From contig JACCZA010000022.1 in assembly GCA_013696185.1 (NCBI GenBank), forward strand, positions 1 to 13,140: 13,140 nucleotides of DNA, written 5' to 3'. Of the stretch, positions 1 through 7,207 are shown piece after piece (the stretch's first letter is position 1; each line of letters opens with the position of its first letter). The notes beneath the pieces are model-generated. The model ran no database searches, was not told where the DNA came from, and worked only from the letters and a program-made list of their open reading frames with translations. This DNA comes from Actinomycetota bacterium (GTDB taxonomy: Bacteria > Actinomycetota > Thermoleophilia > Gaiellales > Gaiellaceae). The translations under genes and the position numbers were made by a program.

Positions 1-531
1 GGCGACTGGGCCTGGCCCGTGCTCGCGGCTCTCGTGGTGGCCGTGCTCGTGACGGCGGCGGTGATCGCGCTCGGAGCCGGCCGCGAGAGTGCCGGTCCGG
101 CGGCGGCGACCGTGACGATGCCGCTCGGCAGCTCCGTCGCGACCGAGACGACCGAGGTGCCGGCCGAGCCCGTGCCGACGCTCGCCGCGCCGCCCGAGGA
201 CGAGCCTCTGCCGACGGTGACCGGCCCGCCGGACGCCGGCGCCGCCCGGATGGTGGAGTGGCCGGCCGGTCGAGACGGCTTTACGGTCGTGCTGGCCTCC
301 CTCCCCCAGGACGGCGGTCGCGAGCCGGCGATGCAGCGCGCACGAGACGCCGGCCAGGCCGGCCTGCGCGAGGTCGGCGTGCTCGATTCCGACGAATACT
401 CGAGCCTCCACCCGGGCTACTACGTCGTATTCAGCGGCGTCTTCTCCACCCGCCCGAGGGCCGAGGCATCGGTGCAGGCCGCGCGCGACGGCGGCTACGG
501 CGACGCATACGTCAGTCCCGTTGCGCGGTAA
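1..531 (+). CDS. SPOR-domain membrane protein (5' end outside window)
   Basis: The frame is open from base 1, so the gene begins upstream; 176 C-terminal residues are visible. They start with a hydrophobic segment (about residues 5-24, rich in Leu, Val and Ala) that reads as one transmembrane helix. A Pro/Glu/Thr-rich linker follows (about 30-82), then a compact domain (about 83-176) containing GFTVVLASLP, a run of charged helix, then GYYVVFSGVF and a second helix ending in YGDAYVSPV. The beta-alpha-beta pattern with YYVVFSGVF matches the SPOR fold, which in other bacteria binds denuded glycan strands of septal peptidoglycan. Topology is therefore cytoplasm or preceding domain, one helix, and an extracellular SPOR domain. 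A cell-envelope or division role is inference. Any N-terminal partner domain, for example a kinase or zinc-ribbon, cannot be seen. An ATG/GTG start inside the window (GTG at 19) would cut into the helix and is unlikely. Confidence 0.7.
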   Translation, partial: GDWAWPVLAALVVAVLVTAAVIALGAGRESAGPAAATVTMPLGSSVATETTEVPAEPVPTLAAPPEDEPLPTVTGPPDAGAARMVEWPAGRDGFTVVLASLPQDGGREPAMQRARDAGQAGLREVGVLDSDEYSSLHPGYYVVFSGVFSTRPRAEASVQAARDGGYGDAYVSPVAR

Positions 532-590
532 TTCCAGCGGTTTCTTGGCTGTCCGGCCGCGCTCTGCGTTGCCCCCGAAGAAAACTTCAA

Positions 591-605
591 GTCACACTTT
601 GTGAC
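591..605. promoter_or_regulatory. Perfect palindrome, putative operator
   Basis: GTCACA, 3-nt spacer CTT, TGTGAC: a perfect 6-bp inverted repeat overlapping the proposed -35 box of the gene at 713. Half-site order is TCACA then TGTGA, the reverse of the CRP/FNR order (TGTGA-N6-TCACA), so a CRP-type site is not implied. A dimeric repressor or activator site is inferred from position alone. Confidence 0.4.
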
Positions 606-626
606 AGAGCCCGGGAAGTATAGACT
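599..626 (+). promoter_or_regulatory. Sigma-70-type promoter for the CRATTRKG gene
   Basis: TTGTGA (599-604), a 16-nt spacer, then TAGACT (621-626), the latter also readable as TATAGA at 619. This lies in the intergenic gap after the SPOR gene, in a stretch less GC-rich than its surroundings. A start near 633 would give a leader of roughly 80 nt. Confidence 0.45.
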
Positions 627-656
627 CGATACGGGCATCGAGGAGTCGATGCCTCG
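625..656 (+). promoter_or_regulatory. Leader with two mutually exclusive hairpins
   Basis: CTCGAT (625-630) pairs perfectly with ATCGAG (637-642) across a 6-nt loop. CGAGG (639-643) can instead pair with CCTCG (652-656). The two stems share bases 639-642, so only one can form at a time. The element lies in the predicted 5' leader, upstream of the purine run at 693-702. Regulation is inference; such short stems also arise by chance in GC-rich DNA. Confidence 0.25.
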
Positions 657-712
657 CAACGCTGATCTCACGACCCTTTCCGCAGCAGTACCAGGGGATG
701 GAAGCTTCGCAT

Positions 713-1162
713 ATGGAACAGCAGACGCTTCGGCTGCAGGGGTGTATGTATCAGTACTCACGCGCCATATACCGCACTCTCAAGGATTTCATCGACCCCT
801 ACGCCGACGTGCAGTCACGTCTCGCGTCGCGCCGTGCCGTCCTGCTCGCCTGCGAGCAGACGATGGAGCGCCTGGCGGGGGATCCGCTCTACTTCTCGAA
901 GCCCGACCGGGCGCTCTTCCAGGACATCCGCCGGCACTTCCCGATCACGGCTCAGGCGCACGTGGCGTGGACCGTCAACCAGGGCGTCGCCGCCGCGGTC
1001 ACCTTCATCGAGGAGCAGATCGAGGCCGGCGCGCTGGACGGCGGCGTGGCGCGTTGCCGGGCGACCACGCGCAAGGGCAGGCCGTGCCAGCGCACCCCCC
1101 TGCCCGAGCGCGACTACTGCCCCTCGCACCAGCACCTCGAGCAGCGACGCGTCGCAGCGTAG
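713..1162 (+). CDS. Small conserved protein with C-terminal CRATTRKGRPC Cys motif
   Basis: 149 residues, function not recognised. The N-terminal two-thirds is predicted helical (SRAIYRTLKDFIDPYADVQ, then a helix with ACEQTMERL, then QDIRRHFPITAQAHVAW) with no membrane segment. The C-terminus carries CRATTRKGRPCQRTPLPERDYCPSHQ: three Cys and a His spaced C-x9-C-x11-C-x2-H, a short zinc-binding-like motif that recurs at the ends of otherwise different proteins. The start is uncertain. ATG at 713 has a purine run (AGGGGATGGA, 693-702) about 10 nt upstream. An in-frame ATG at 698 abuts AGGGG and would leave no spacing for it. The gene is followed after 63 nt by pafBC on the same strand, though a separate -10-like box overlaps its stop codon. 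A nucleic-acid-related role is only a guess from the zinc-like motif and neighbour. Confidence 0.75.
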   Translation: MEQQTLRLQGCMYQYSRAIYRTLKDFIDPYADVQSRLASRRAVLLACEQTMERLAGDPLYFSKPDRALFQDIRRHFPITAQAHVAWTVNQGVAAAVTFIEEQIEAGALDGGVARCRATTRKGRPCQRTPLPERDYCPSHQHLEQRRVAA

Positions 1163-1165
1163 GCT
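1160..1165 (+). promoter_or_regulatory. Possible -10 box for pafBC
   Basis: TAGGCT fits TANNNT and overlaps the TAG stop of the preceding gene. A start near 1172 would leave a leader of about 55-65 nt before pafBC. No clear -35 box is seen. Read-through from the upstream promoter is equally possible. Confidence 0.25.
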
Positions 1166-1225
1166 AGGGACCGACCCGCGGCCTTCGCGCCGCCCCCAGC
1201 CGCCACCCGCCCGAGAACGGAGAGA

Positions 1226-3256
1226 ATGACGCGCGTGTCGCACGACGGCGACAAGCTGATCCGCCAGCTCTCGCTCGTCGCCTACCTCATGGCCGAGCGA
1301 CGGCCCCTGACCGCCCGCGACGTGAAGAGCAACGTCGAGGGCTACTCCGAGATGTCGGACGAGGCCTTCGCCCGCCGCTTCTACTCCGATCGCGCGGAGC
1401 TCACGGGCCTCGGTGTCCCGCTGCACTCCCAGCGCGACGAGTTCACCGGCGAGGAGCTGTACACCCTGCGCTCGGAGCAGTACTTCCTGCCGCCGCTCGA
1501 GCTCACCGACGACGAGCTCGCGGCCCTCCAGACGTGCCTCTACCTGCTCGAGGGGAAGTTCGCGTACGCCGAGCCGCTCAGGCTGGCGCTCCAGAACCTC
1601 GCGCTCGGGCGGGAGGGCTTCGACGACGCCCCGAGCGAGACCGCGGTCAGCGTCGAGGTGCTCGACCCCGACTACTCGCCGGAGATGCCCGGTCGGCTGA
1701 GCAAGCTCGAGGGCGCGATCTCGCGTGGCCGCACGGTCCGCTTCCCCTACTGGTCGATCGCCCGCGACGACGAGTCCGAGCGCCGGCTGAACCCCTATGC
1801 GCTCCTCCCCGAGCGCGGCGTCTGGTACGTGATCGGCCAGGATCTCGACCGCGAGGCGATCCGCACCTTCCGCGTCTCGCGCATCCGCGGGGAGATCCGC
1901 TTCGCCACCCGGCGCGAGCGCGACTTCCGCCTGCCGGCGGGCTTCGACATCGACGAGTACCGCGGTCGGGCTCCGTGGCAGGTCGGAGAGGTGGCCGGCG
2001 AGGCCGTGATCGAGGTCGGCCCCGCGACCGCCTGGTGGGTCGAGCGCACCTTCGGCAAGGGCGGCCGGCTCGACGGCGACAGGTTCGTGACCGAGTACTC
2101 GAGCCTGCCGCTCCTCGCCTCCTGGGTCCTGCGCCAGGACGGGCGGGCGGCGCCGCTCGAGCCGGAGGAGCTGCGCACGGAGGTGCTGCGGAGCCTGGAG
2201 CGGATCGAGGAGCTCCACTCGGGCCCGCCCTTCGAGCCGGCCGAGCACGCGGCGCCGGTTCCCCGCTCGAAGAGCGACGACGAGCGGCCCGCCGGCCCCG
2301 TCGCGCCGGAGCGCTTCGCCGTCCTGCAGGCGCTCCTCGCCTACCTGCTCGCGGCCTGCGGCGAGCAGCCGAGCGCCGTGATCGCCGCCTCCGAGCTGAC
2401 CGATCGCTTTCCGATCACCCCGGACACGCTCGAGGAGCACCTCTCGCTGCTCAACCTCGTCAACTTCGGCGGTGGCTGCTACACGGTGTACGCGGAGCTC
2501 GCAGGCGACACGATCCGCATCGACAAGGAGCTCTACGGCGACACGTTCCGCGCCTCGCCGCGCCTCACGCCGCTCGAGGCGCGCGCGATCCGGCTCGCCC
2601 TCGACTTCGTCGGACCGATGATCGCCGCCGACGCGCGCACGCCGCTCGCCGGCGTACGCCGGAAGCTCGAGGAGAGCTTCGGCGAGTTCGAGCTCTCCCA
2701 GACGCCCGAGCCGAGCGTCGACTCCGCGGAGGAGGATCTGGTCGCCGCGCTCACCGACGGCATTCGCGAGCGCCGCCTCGTCGAGGTCGAGTACCTGAAG
2801 GAGGGCGAGGGCGCGTCGTCGACGCGCACTGTCGAGCCGTACGCGCTCGAGCGCCGGCTGCCGCACTGGTACGTCCACACCTGGGATCGCACGCACGACG
2901 GCGAGCGGAGCTTCCGGCTCGACCGGATGCGGAGCGCCAGGGTCACGGACGAGGCCTTCGAGGGGCGCGGCGCCTTCGAGCCGCACGGCCTGCAGGGCGC
3001 CCGACGCGTCCGCATCTGGTACTCGCCCGAGATCGGCCGCTGGCGCGTGGAGCGCGGCGATGCCGTGACGCTCGTCGACGGCGCGGCCCTCGCCGAGGCC
3101 TCCGTCGGCAGCTTCCAGTGGCTCGAGGGCGAGATCTTCTCGCTCCGTGGGGAAGCCGTCGTGCTGGAGCCTCCCGAGCTTCGGCTCCGGCTCGCGACGC
3201 GCGCGCGCGAGCTGCACGAGCTGCTCGCCTCCACGCCCGTCTCTGCGAAGCGCTAG
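1226..3256 (+). CDS. pafBC: PafBC: fused WYL-domain transcriptional regulator of the DNA damage response
   Basis: 676 residues made of two homologous halves. The PafB-like half (about 1-335) has an N-terminal winged-helix (LIRQLSLVAYLMAERRPLTA, then DEAFARRFYSDRAEL), a WYL domain with NPYALLPERGVWYVIG (WYV at 200-202) and a WCX-type C-terminal extension ending near 330. A Pro/Ser/Glu-rich linker (about 336-355) joins the PafC-like half (356-676), which repeats the order HTH-like, WYL (PHWYVHTWD, WYV at 548-550), WCX. In mycobacteria PafB and PafC form a heterodimer that activates most LexA/RecA-independent DNA repair genes, and a natural single-chain fusion is known in Arthrobacter; here the fusion is intact. 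The WYL domains are thought to sense a nucleic-acid ligand from damaged DNA. GGAGAG (1219-1224) is only 1 nt from ATG 1226 but 10 nt from the in-frame GTG at 1235, so translation may begin at 1235. No Pup-proteasome gene lies nearby, unlike in mycobacteria. The 3' end overlaps the histidine kinase stop. Confidence 0.9.
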   Translation: MTRVSHDGDKLIRQLSLVAYLMAERRPLTARDVKSNVEGYSEMSDEAFARRFYSDRAELTGLGVPLHSQRDEFTGEELYTLRSEQYFLPPLELTDDELAALQTCLYLLEGKFAYAEPLRLALQNLALGREGFDDAPSETAVSVEVLDPDYSPEMPGRLSKLEGAISRGRTVRFPYWSIARDDESERRLNPYALLPERGVWYVIGQDLDREAIRTFRVSRIRGEIRFATRRERDFRLPAGFDIDEYRGRAPWQVGEVAGEAVIEVGPATAWWVERTFGKGGRLDGDRFVTEYSSLPLLASWVLRQDGRAAPLEPEELRTEVLRSLERIEELHSGPPFEPAEHAAPVPRSKSDDERPAGPVAPERFAVLQALLAYLLAACGEQPSAVIAASELTDRFPITPDTLEEHLSLLNLVNFGGGCYTVYAELAGDTIRIDKELYGDTFRASPRLTPLEARAIRLALDFVGPMIAADARTPLAGVRRKLEESFGEFELSQTPEPSVDSAEEDLVAALTDGIRERRLVEVEYLKEGEGASSTRTVEPYALERRLPHWYVHTWDRTHDGERSFRLDRMRSARVTDEAFEGRGAFEPHGLQGARRVRIWYSPEIGRWRVERGDAVTLVDGAALAEASVGSFQWLEGEIFSLRGEAVVLEPPELRLRLATRARELHELLASTPVSAKR

Positions 3257-4953
3257 CCCCAGGGCTCGGCCGGCAGGCAGAGCCTGAACGTCGCACCCTG
3301 CCGGGGAGCGGAGCGGACGACGAGGGAGCCGCCGTGCGCCTCGGCGATCGAGCGCGCGATGAACAAGCCGAGCCCGGTCCCCGGCTTGCCGCCCCCGCCG
3401 CCCTGGGCGCGTCCGAACTTCTCGAAGATCAGCGCGTGCTGGTCGCTCGCGATCCCCGGGCCGCGATCGGTCACGTCGACGACGACCTCGCCGCGTCGTG
3501 CGTAGGCGCTGACGACGACCTCGTCCTGCGGCGGCGAGTACTTGACCGCGTTGTCGATCAGGTTGACGAGCACCTGACGCAGCCGGTCCCGGTCGCCGCG
3601 GATGCCGGGCAAGCCACCGCTGACGTCCGTCTCGATCGAGACGTCGTGCCGGCGCGCCTCCGCGGAGGCGATCGCGTCGCGCACGAGGGCTCCCAGGTCG
3701 ACGTCGCTGAAGGCGTAGCCGAAGGCACCCGACTCGATCCGCGAGGTGTCGAGCACGTCGCCGACGAGCTCCGCGCACCGGCTCGTCTCGTCGGCGATCA
3801 GGTCGAGGAACGAGGTTCGCTGCCCCGGCGAGAGCTCGTCCCAGCGCTCGCGCAGCGTCAGTGCCGAGCCGATCGCCGTTGCGAGGGGGCTGCGGAGCTC
3901 GTGCGAGACGAGGGAGACGAAGTCGGCCCGCAGAGCTGAGAGCCGCCGCAGCTCCTCGGTCGTGCTCCGCTCGGCCTCGTAGGTGCGGGTGTTCTGCACG
4001 GCGGTCGCGACGAGGCGCCCGAGCAGGCTCACTAGCTCGGTCTCCTCGTCGCTGAAGGAGTGCGGCTCGCGGCGTGCGACCGCGAGCGTGCCGATCACCC
4101 GCGCGCCGACGAGGAGGGGTGCCGCAAGGAAGGCACCGAGGTCGAGCTTCGCCAGGCGCCGGACGCCCGGATCGTCGGCTGTGGCGGTGTCCCCGTGGGC
4201 CACCGGCTGCCCGCGCAGCACCCCCGCGGGGATCGTCTCGAGCAGCGGGCCGGCGGCGTCGGCACCGGCTCTCCCCTGCGGGCCGACCTCGACGACCGCC
4301 TCGATCGAGTGCCTGTCGCCGAGGGCGATCGCCATGCGCTCGAAGGGAACCAGGCCGCGCAGCTCGCGACTGAAGGCGGTCGAGGCCTGCCCGAGCTCGA
4401 GCGACGAGCCGAGCGCACGGGCGCAGCGATTCGCCGCCTCGAGCAGGTCGACGCGCCGGCCGAGCGCGTCTCGCAGCCGCTCGGCCTCGTGCGAGCGCTC
4501 GTTCGCCCGCCGCGCCTCGTCGAGGACGTCGGTCGTGAGGCGGCCGACCACCCAGCCGATCAGGAGCACGAGCGCCACCCGCAGGATCACCGACTCCCAC
4601 TGGAACTCGAAGCCGAAGCGCTCGACGCGCACGAGCTCGGTGGCGAGGAGCAGGGGTACCGAGAGCAGCGCGATCGCGAACCCTCCCCGCGCGCCGAAGC
4701 GCAGGGCCGCCTCCACGACGACGAGGAAGACCAGCGAGCGGAGCGGCTGCGTCGGCTCGTAGGCGAACAGGAAGATGAGCGCGAAGACGACGAGCGCGTC
4801 CAGGGCCAGCGCTGCCCGATCGAATCGCATCCGCCCGGCGTCCGGCACCCGGTGCGAGGCCACGAGCAGCGCGAGCGCGCCGATCGCGAGCACCGCGCAC
4901 GTGCCCCAGACGAGCTGCCGGTCGACGTCGGGCAGTTGCTCGCGTCGCTGCAT
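3253..4953 (-). CDS. Membrane sensor histidine kinase (TM-GAF-HisKA-HATPase_c), orphan
   Basis: 566 residues from the only nearby ATG. Hydrophobic helices lie at about 14-33, 47-65, 72-108 (probably two) and 121-138. A charged coiled-coil-like stretch follows (140-175), then a GAF-type sensor domain (about 175-322, including FLAAPLLVGARVIGTLAVAR). HisKA spans about 340-405 with the H-box VSLVSHELRSPLA (phospho-acceptor H351). The HATPase domain has the N-box LVNLIDNAVKYS (N468), G1 DVTDRGPGI and G2 KPGTGLGLFIAR, and ends at APRQGATFRLCLP. All kinase motifs are intact, so it should autophosphorylate. No response regulator gene is in the window. The start is doubtful: an in-frame hydrophobic stretch (WATWVRLGAVPLTALYV) precedes ATG 4953 and looks like a real first helix, yet no ATG, GTG or TTG lies between it and the end of queG. 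The next in-frame GTG (5157) is deep inside queG. The downstream end is convergent with pafBC and shares CTAG. Confidence 0.85.
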   Translation of the reverse strand: MQRREQLPDVDRQLVWGTCAVLAIGALALLVASHRVPDAGRMRFDRAALALDALVVFALIFLFAYEPTQPLRSLVFLVVVEAALRFGARGGFAIALLSVPLLLATELVRVERFGFEFQWESVILRVALVLLIGWVVGRLTTDVLDEARRANERSHEAERLRDALGRRVDLLEAANRCARALGSSLELGQASTAFSRELRGLVPFERMAIALGDRHSIEAVVEVGPQGRAGADAAGPLLETIPAGVLRGQPVAHGDTATADDPGVRRLAKLDLGAFLAAPLLVGARVIGTLAVARREPHSFSDEETELVSLLGRLVATAVQNTRTYEAERSTTEELRRLSALRADFVSLVSHELRSPLATAIGSALTLRERWDELSPGQRTSFLDLIADETSRCAELVGDVLDTSRIESGAFGYAFSDVDLGALVRDAIASAEARRHDVSIETDVSGGLPGIRGDRDRLRQVLVNLIDNAVKYSPPQDEVVVSAYARRGEVVVDVTDRGPGIASDQHALIFEKFGRAQGGGGGKPGTGLGLFIARSIAEAHGGSLVVRSAPRQGATFRLCLPAEPWG

Positions 4954-5044
4954 GACGTAGAGGGCCGTCAGCGGGACGGCGCCGAGACGGACCCACGTCG
5001 CCCAGCGGCTGAGCCGCTCGACGACGCCGTCGGACGGGACCGAG

Positions 5045-6052
5045 CTAGGACGCGTGGCGCTCGTCGATCCTCCCCACCGCCCACGCAGCAGCGTCTGCGA
5101 GCATCGCGTCGTCGTCGCCGAGGAAGGCGGCTGCCTCCGCTCGGTGCTCGGGCCCACCGGTGTTGCCGAGCGCCACGAGGGCGTTGCGCTTGAGGTAGCG
5201 GCCGTCGTTTCGCGGCACGTAGAGGCGCGCGTAGCGCTCGCGTAGCTCGGACGCGTCCGCCTGCAGCCAGTCGACGAGCGAGACGGCGGGCTCGGCCTGC
5301 GCGGGCGGCGTCTCGGCGGCTCGGCGCTTTTCCACGCCGCGGTTCCAGGGACAGACGTCCTGGCAGATGTCGCACCCGTAGACCTGGTCGCCGAGCTCGA
5401 CGCGGTAGCGCTCGGGAATCGGCTCGGGCGACTGCGTCCAGTACGAGAGGCATTTCGTCGCGTCCAGGGTGCCGGGCTCGTCGAGCGCACCCGTCGGGCA
5501 GGCATCGACGCAGAGGCGGCAGGAGCCGCAGTCGAGTCCGAGCGGAGCGGTCGGCTCGAGCTCGGCGTCGGTGACGAGCGTGCCGAGGACGACCCAGGAG
5601 CCGTGGCTCCGCGTGATCAGGAGCGTGTTCTTCCCGTAGAAGCCGACACCGGAGCGCGCCGCCGCCTCGCGGTCGACGTGCTGGTTCGCGTCCACGAGGA
5701 CGCGGTACTCCCCGCCCAGCCGGCGGCCGAGCTCGTCGAGCTTCGACCGGAGCTCGGCGTAGCGATCGCTCCAGGTGTAGCGCGAGAGGCGGCCTTCCCC
5801 GGGGCCGGGAGGCTCGGCGGGAGCGTAGTAGCAGAGCGCCGCCGAGACGACGGTGCGGCCATTCGGCAGCAGGAGCTCGGGATGACACGACACCTCGGGC
5901 CGGGCCATGGTGAAGCGCATGTCGGCGAACAGGCCGCGCGCGCGCCGCTCGCGGATGTCGCGCTCGGTGCCTTCGTAGGCCTCGGCCCGCGCGGCGCCCA
6001 CGACGTCCAGCCCGAGCGCCTCGCCGAGCCCACGAAGCTCCGCGGTCGTCAC
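5045..6052 (-). CDS. queG: Epoxyqueuosine reductase QueG
   Basis: 335 residues, near family length. QueG catalyses the last step of queuosine synthesis, reducing epoxyqueuosine in tRNA at wobble position 34 with cobalamin and two [4Fe-4S] clusters, in the cytoplasm. The N-terminal half is the cobalamin-dependent reductase domain, with VDANQHVDREAAARSGVGF followed by YGKNTLL; the Asp near 121 sits where the catalytic acid is expected. The ferredoxin-like part has CGSCRLCVDACPTGAL (Cys 175, 178, 181, 185), Cys 201 in KCLSYWTQ, and CDICQDVCPWN (Cys 227, 230, 234), giving eight Cys for two clusters. The C-terminal region (about 275-330; RYLKRNALVALGNTG, then AAAWAVGRI) is the HEAT-like module that contacts tRNA. 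The start is GTG; a longer frame is blocked by a TGA just upstream. A CACAAT box 6 nt before the GTG suggests a leaderless mRNA. The gene diverges from the MDR oxidoreductase, with only 28 nt between the proposed starts. Confidence 0.92.
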   Translation of the reverse strand: MTTAELRGLGEALGLDVVGAARAEAYEGTERDIRERRARGLFADMRFTMARPEVSCHPELLLPNGRTVVSAALCYYAPAEPPGPGEGRLSRYTWSDRYAELRSKLDELGRRLGGEYRVLVDANQHVDREAAARSGVGFYGKNTLLITRSHGSWVVLGTLVTDAELEPTAPLGLDCGSCRLCVDACPTGALDEPGTLDATKCLSYWTQSPEPIPERYRVELGDQVYGCDICQDVCPWNRGVEKRRAAETPPAQAEPAVSLVDWLQADASELRERYARLYVPRNDGRYLKRNALVALGNTGGPEHRAEAAAFLGDDDAMLADAAAWAVGRIDERHAS

Positions 6053-6058
6053 CGCTGC

Positions 6059-6064
6059 ATTGTG
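6059..6064 (-). promoter_or_regulatory. -10-like box of queG
   Basis: CACAAT on the minus strand, 6 nt upstream of GTG 6052. It matches the A2 and T6 positions of TANNNT but not T1, so it is the weaker member of the divergent pair. Confidence 0.3.
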
Positions 6065-6066
6065 CC

Positions 6067-6072
6067 TAGGAT
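6067..6072 (+). promoter_or_regulatory. -10 box of the MDR oxidoreductase gene
   Basis: TAGGAT fits TANNNT and ends 8 nt before GTG 6081, the spacing expected for a leaderless transcript. The same bases also contain AGGA (6068-6071), which could serve as a ribosome binding site 9 nt from the GTG if transcription starts further upstream. Confidence 0.4.
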
Positions 6073-6080
6073 TCCGCCGG

Positions 6081-7070
6081 GTGAAGGCGATCAGGATCCA
6101 CGAGGACGGCGGGCCCGAGGTCCTCCGCTACGAGGACGCGCCGGATCCCGTACCGGCTCCGGGCGAGGTGCTGATCGAGCTGCGCGCCGCGGCGTTGAAC
6201 CACCTCGACCTGTGGGTGCGGAAGGGGTTGCCCTCCGTGCCGAAGCCCCGCATCCTCGGGGCCGACGGTGCCGGCCTCGTCGCCGGGCTCGGCGAGGGGG
6301 TGTCGGGCCTCGAGCTCGGCCAGCGCGTCGTGATCAACCCGGGGCTCGAGCACGGCGACACGATCCGGGTCGTGGGCGAGCACACCGAGGGCACCCACGC
6401 GGAGCTCGCGGTCATTCCCGCAGGAAACGTCCACCCGCTCGACGAGAGCCTCTCGTTCGAGGAGGCCGCCGCCTTCCCGCTCGTCTTCGAGACCGCCTAC
6501 CGCATGCTCGTGACGAAAGCGCGGCTCGAGGCCGGCGAGTGGGTGCTCGTCTGGGGGATCGGCAGCGGTGTGGCCACGGCCTCGCTCGCGATCGCCAAGG
6601 CGCTCGGGGCGCGCGTGATCGTCACCTCGTCGAGCGAGGAGAAGCTGGCCCTCGCCCGGGACCTCGGCGCCGACGGGACTGTGATCCATGGACGCCCGGA
6701 GACCGCCGCCGAGATCAAGGAGCTGAGCGGCGGAGCCGGCGTCGACGTCGTCGTCGAGCACGTCGGCGAGGCAACCTGGACCACCTCCCTCTCAGTCGTC
6801 CGGCCCGGCGGGCGGGTGACGGTATGCGGCGCGACGAGCGGCCCGAACCCACCGGCCGCGCTCCACCGGCTGTGGTGGAAGCAGCTGACGGTCTACGGCT
6901 CGACGATGGGCACGAGAGCGGACTTCGAGGGAGCCTACGAGCTCGTGCGCAGCGGACGCGCGAGGCCGGTGATCGACCGCGTGTTCCCGCTCGCGGAGGC
7001 CCGTGCGGCGCACGAGCGCCTCGAGGCCGGAGACCAGCTGGGCAAGATCGTGCTGCGCATCCCGGGCTGA
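6081..7070 (+). CDS. Zinc-less MDR (quinone oxidoreductase-like) NAD(P)H-dependent oxidoreductase
   Basis: 329 residues. The N-terminal GroES-like domain (about 1-125) includes VKAIRIHEDGGPEVLRYED and LNHLDLWVRKG, followed by RILGADGAGLV. The Rossmann domain (about 130-270) has VWGIGSGVATASLAIAKALG, an Ala-rich variant of the usual AxxGxxG NAD(P) motif, then GARVIVTSSSEEKLALARDLGAD. The C-terminal return ends PLAEARAAHERLEAGDQLGKIVLR. Catalytic-zinc ligands are absent (Asn-His-Leu-Asp where Cys is expected). The four-Cys structural-zinc loop of alcohol dehydrogenases is also missing: after VVINPGL the chain goes straight to EHGDTIRV. This places it with quinone oxidoreductase/enoyl reductase-type MDR proteins that use NADPH on activated double bonds or quinones; the substrate cannot be told. 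The GTG start at 6081 was chosen over TTG 6060 because a -10-like box and AGGA precede it and the protein then begins with the family motif VKAI. Confidence 0.85.
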   Translation: MKAIRIHEDGGPEVLRYEDAPDPVPAPGEVLIELRAAALNHLDLWVRKGLPSVPKPRILGADGAGLVAGLGEGVSGLELGQRVVINPGLEHGDTIRVVGEHTEGTHAELAVIPAGNVHPLDESLSFEEAAAFPLVFETAYRMLVTKARLEAGEWVLVWGIGSGVATASLAIAKALGARVIVTSSSEEKLALARDLGADGTVIHGRPETAAEIKELSGGAGVDVVVEHVGEATWTTSLSVVRPGGRVTVCGATSGPNPPAALHRLWWKQLTVYGSTMGTRADFEGAYELVRSGRARPVIDRVFPLAEARAAHERLEAGDQLGKIVLRIPG

Positions 7071-7099
7071 GCGGCGGGCGTCGCGGGTACGTGCCCCCG

Positions 7100-7112
7100 G
7101 GGCCTTCGGCCC
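7100..7112 (+). terminator. Weak hairpin after the MDR gene
   Basis: GGGCC-TTC-GGCCC, 5 bp (6 with a G-T pair), 29 nt past the TGA stop, with no T-run. Actinobacterial terminators often lack a U-tract, but this stem is short; it may be chance. Confidence 0.3.
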
Positions 7113-7207
7113 TGACCCCCTGGTGACAATCTATCGTCGAAATGTGGACGCGGGGTGGCAAGATCGTGCCAACCGCCCAAGCCGCTGATCCGAACGAGTG
7201 GGCTGAA

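Noticed and set aside
591..605. CRP/FNR binding site
   Set aside because: Half-sites are in the opposite order (TCACA before TGTGA) and the 3-nt spacer does not fit.
649..1167. Possible alternative protein starting at ATG 649 with AGGAG upstream
   Set aside because: Overlaps the CRATTRKG gene in another frame, its later part is low-complexity Arg/Ala, and AGGAG is only 3 nt from the ATG.
1534..3939. Long plus-strand open frame (801 codons)
   Set aside because: Overlaps pafBC in another frame and runs into the opposing kinase; composition is Arg/Ala-rich with no motifs.
815..4996. Very long minus-strand open frame (1393 codons)
   Set aside because: It lies opposite pafBC and the kinase gene, is Arg/Ala/Gly-rich without any domain, and results from GC-rich codon bias. 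The other frames carry clear conserved proteins.
5155..5157. GTG 5157 as the start of the histidine kinase
   Set aside because: It would add 68 residues (Arg/Ser/Thr-rich, not protein-like for most of their length) overlapping the conserved HEAT-like end of queG, with no ribosome binding site. Kept only as an open question in the findings.
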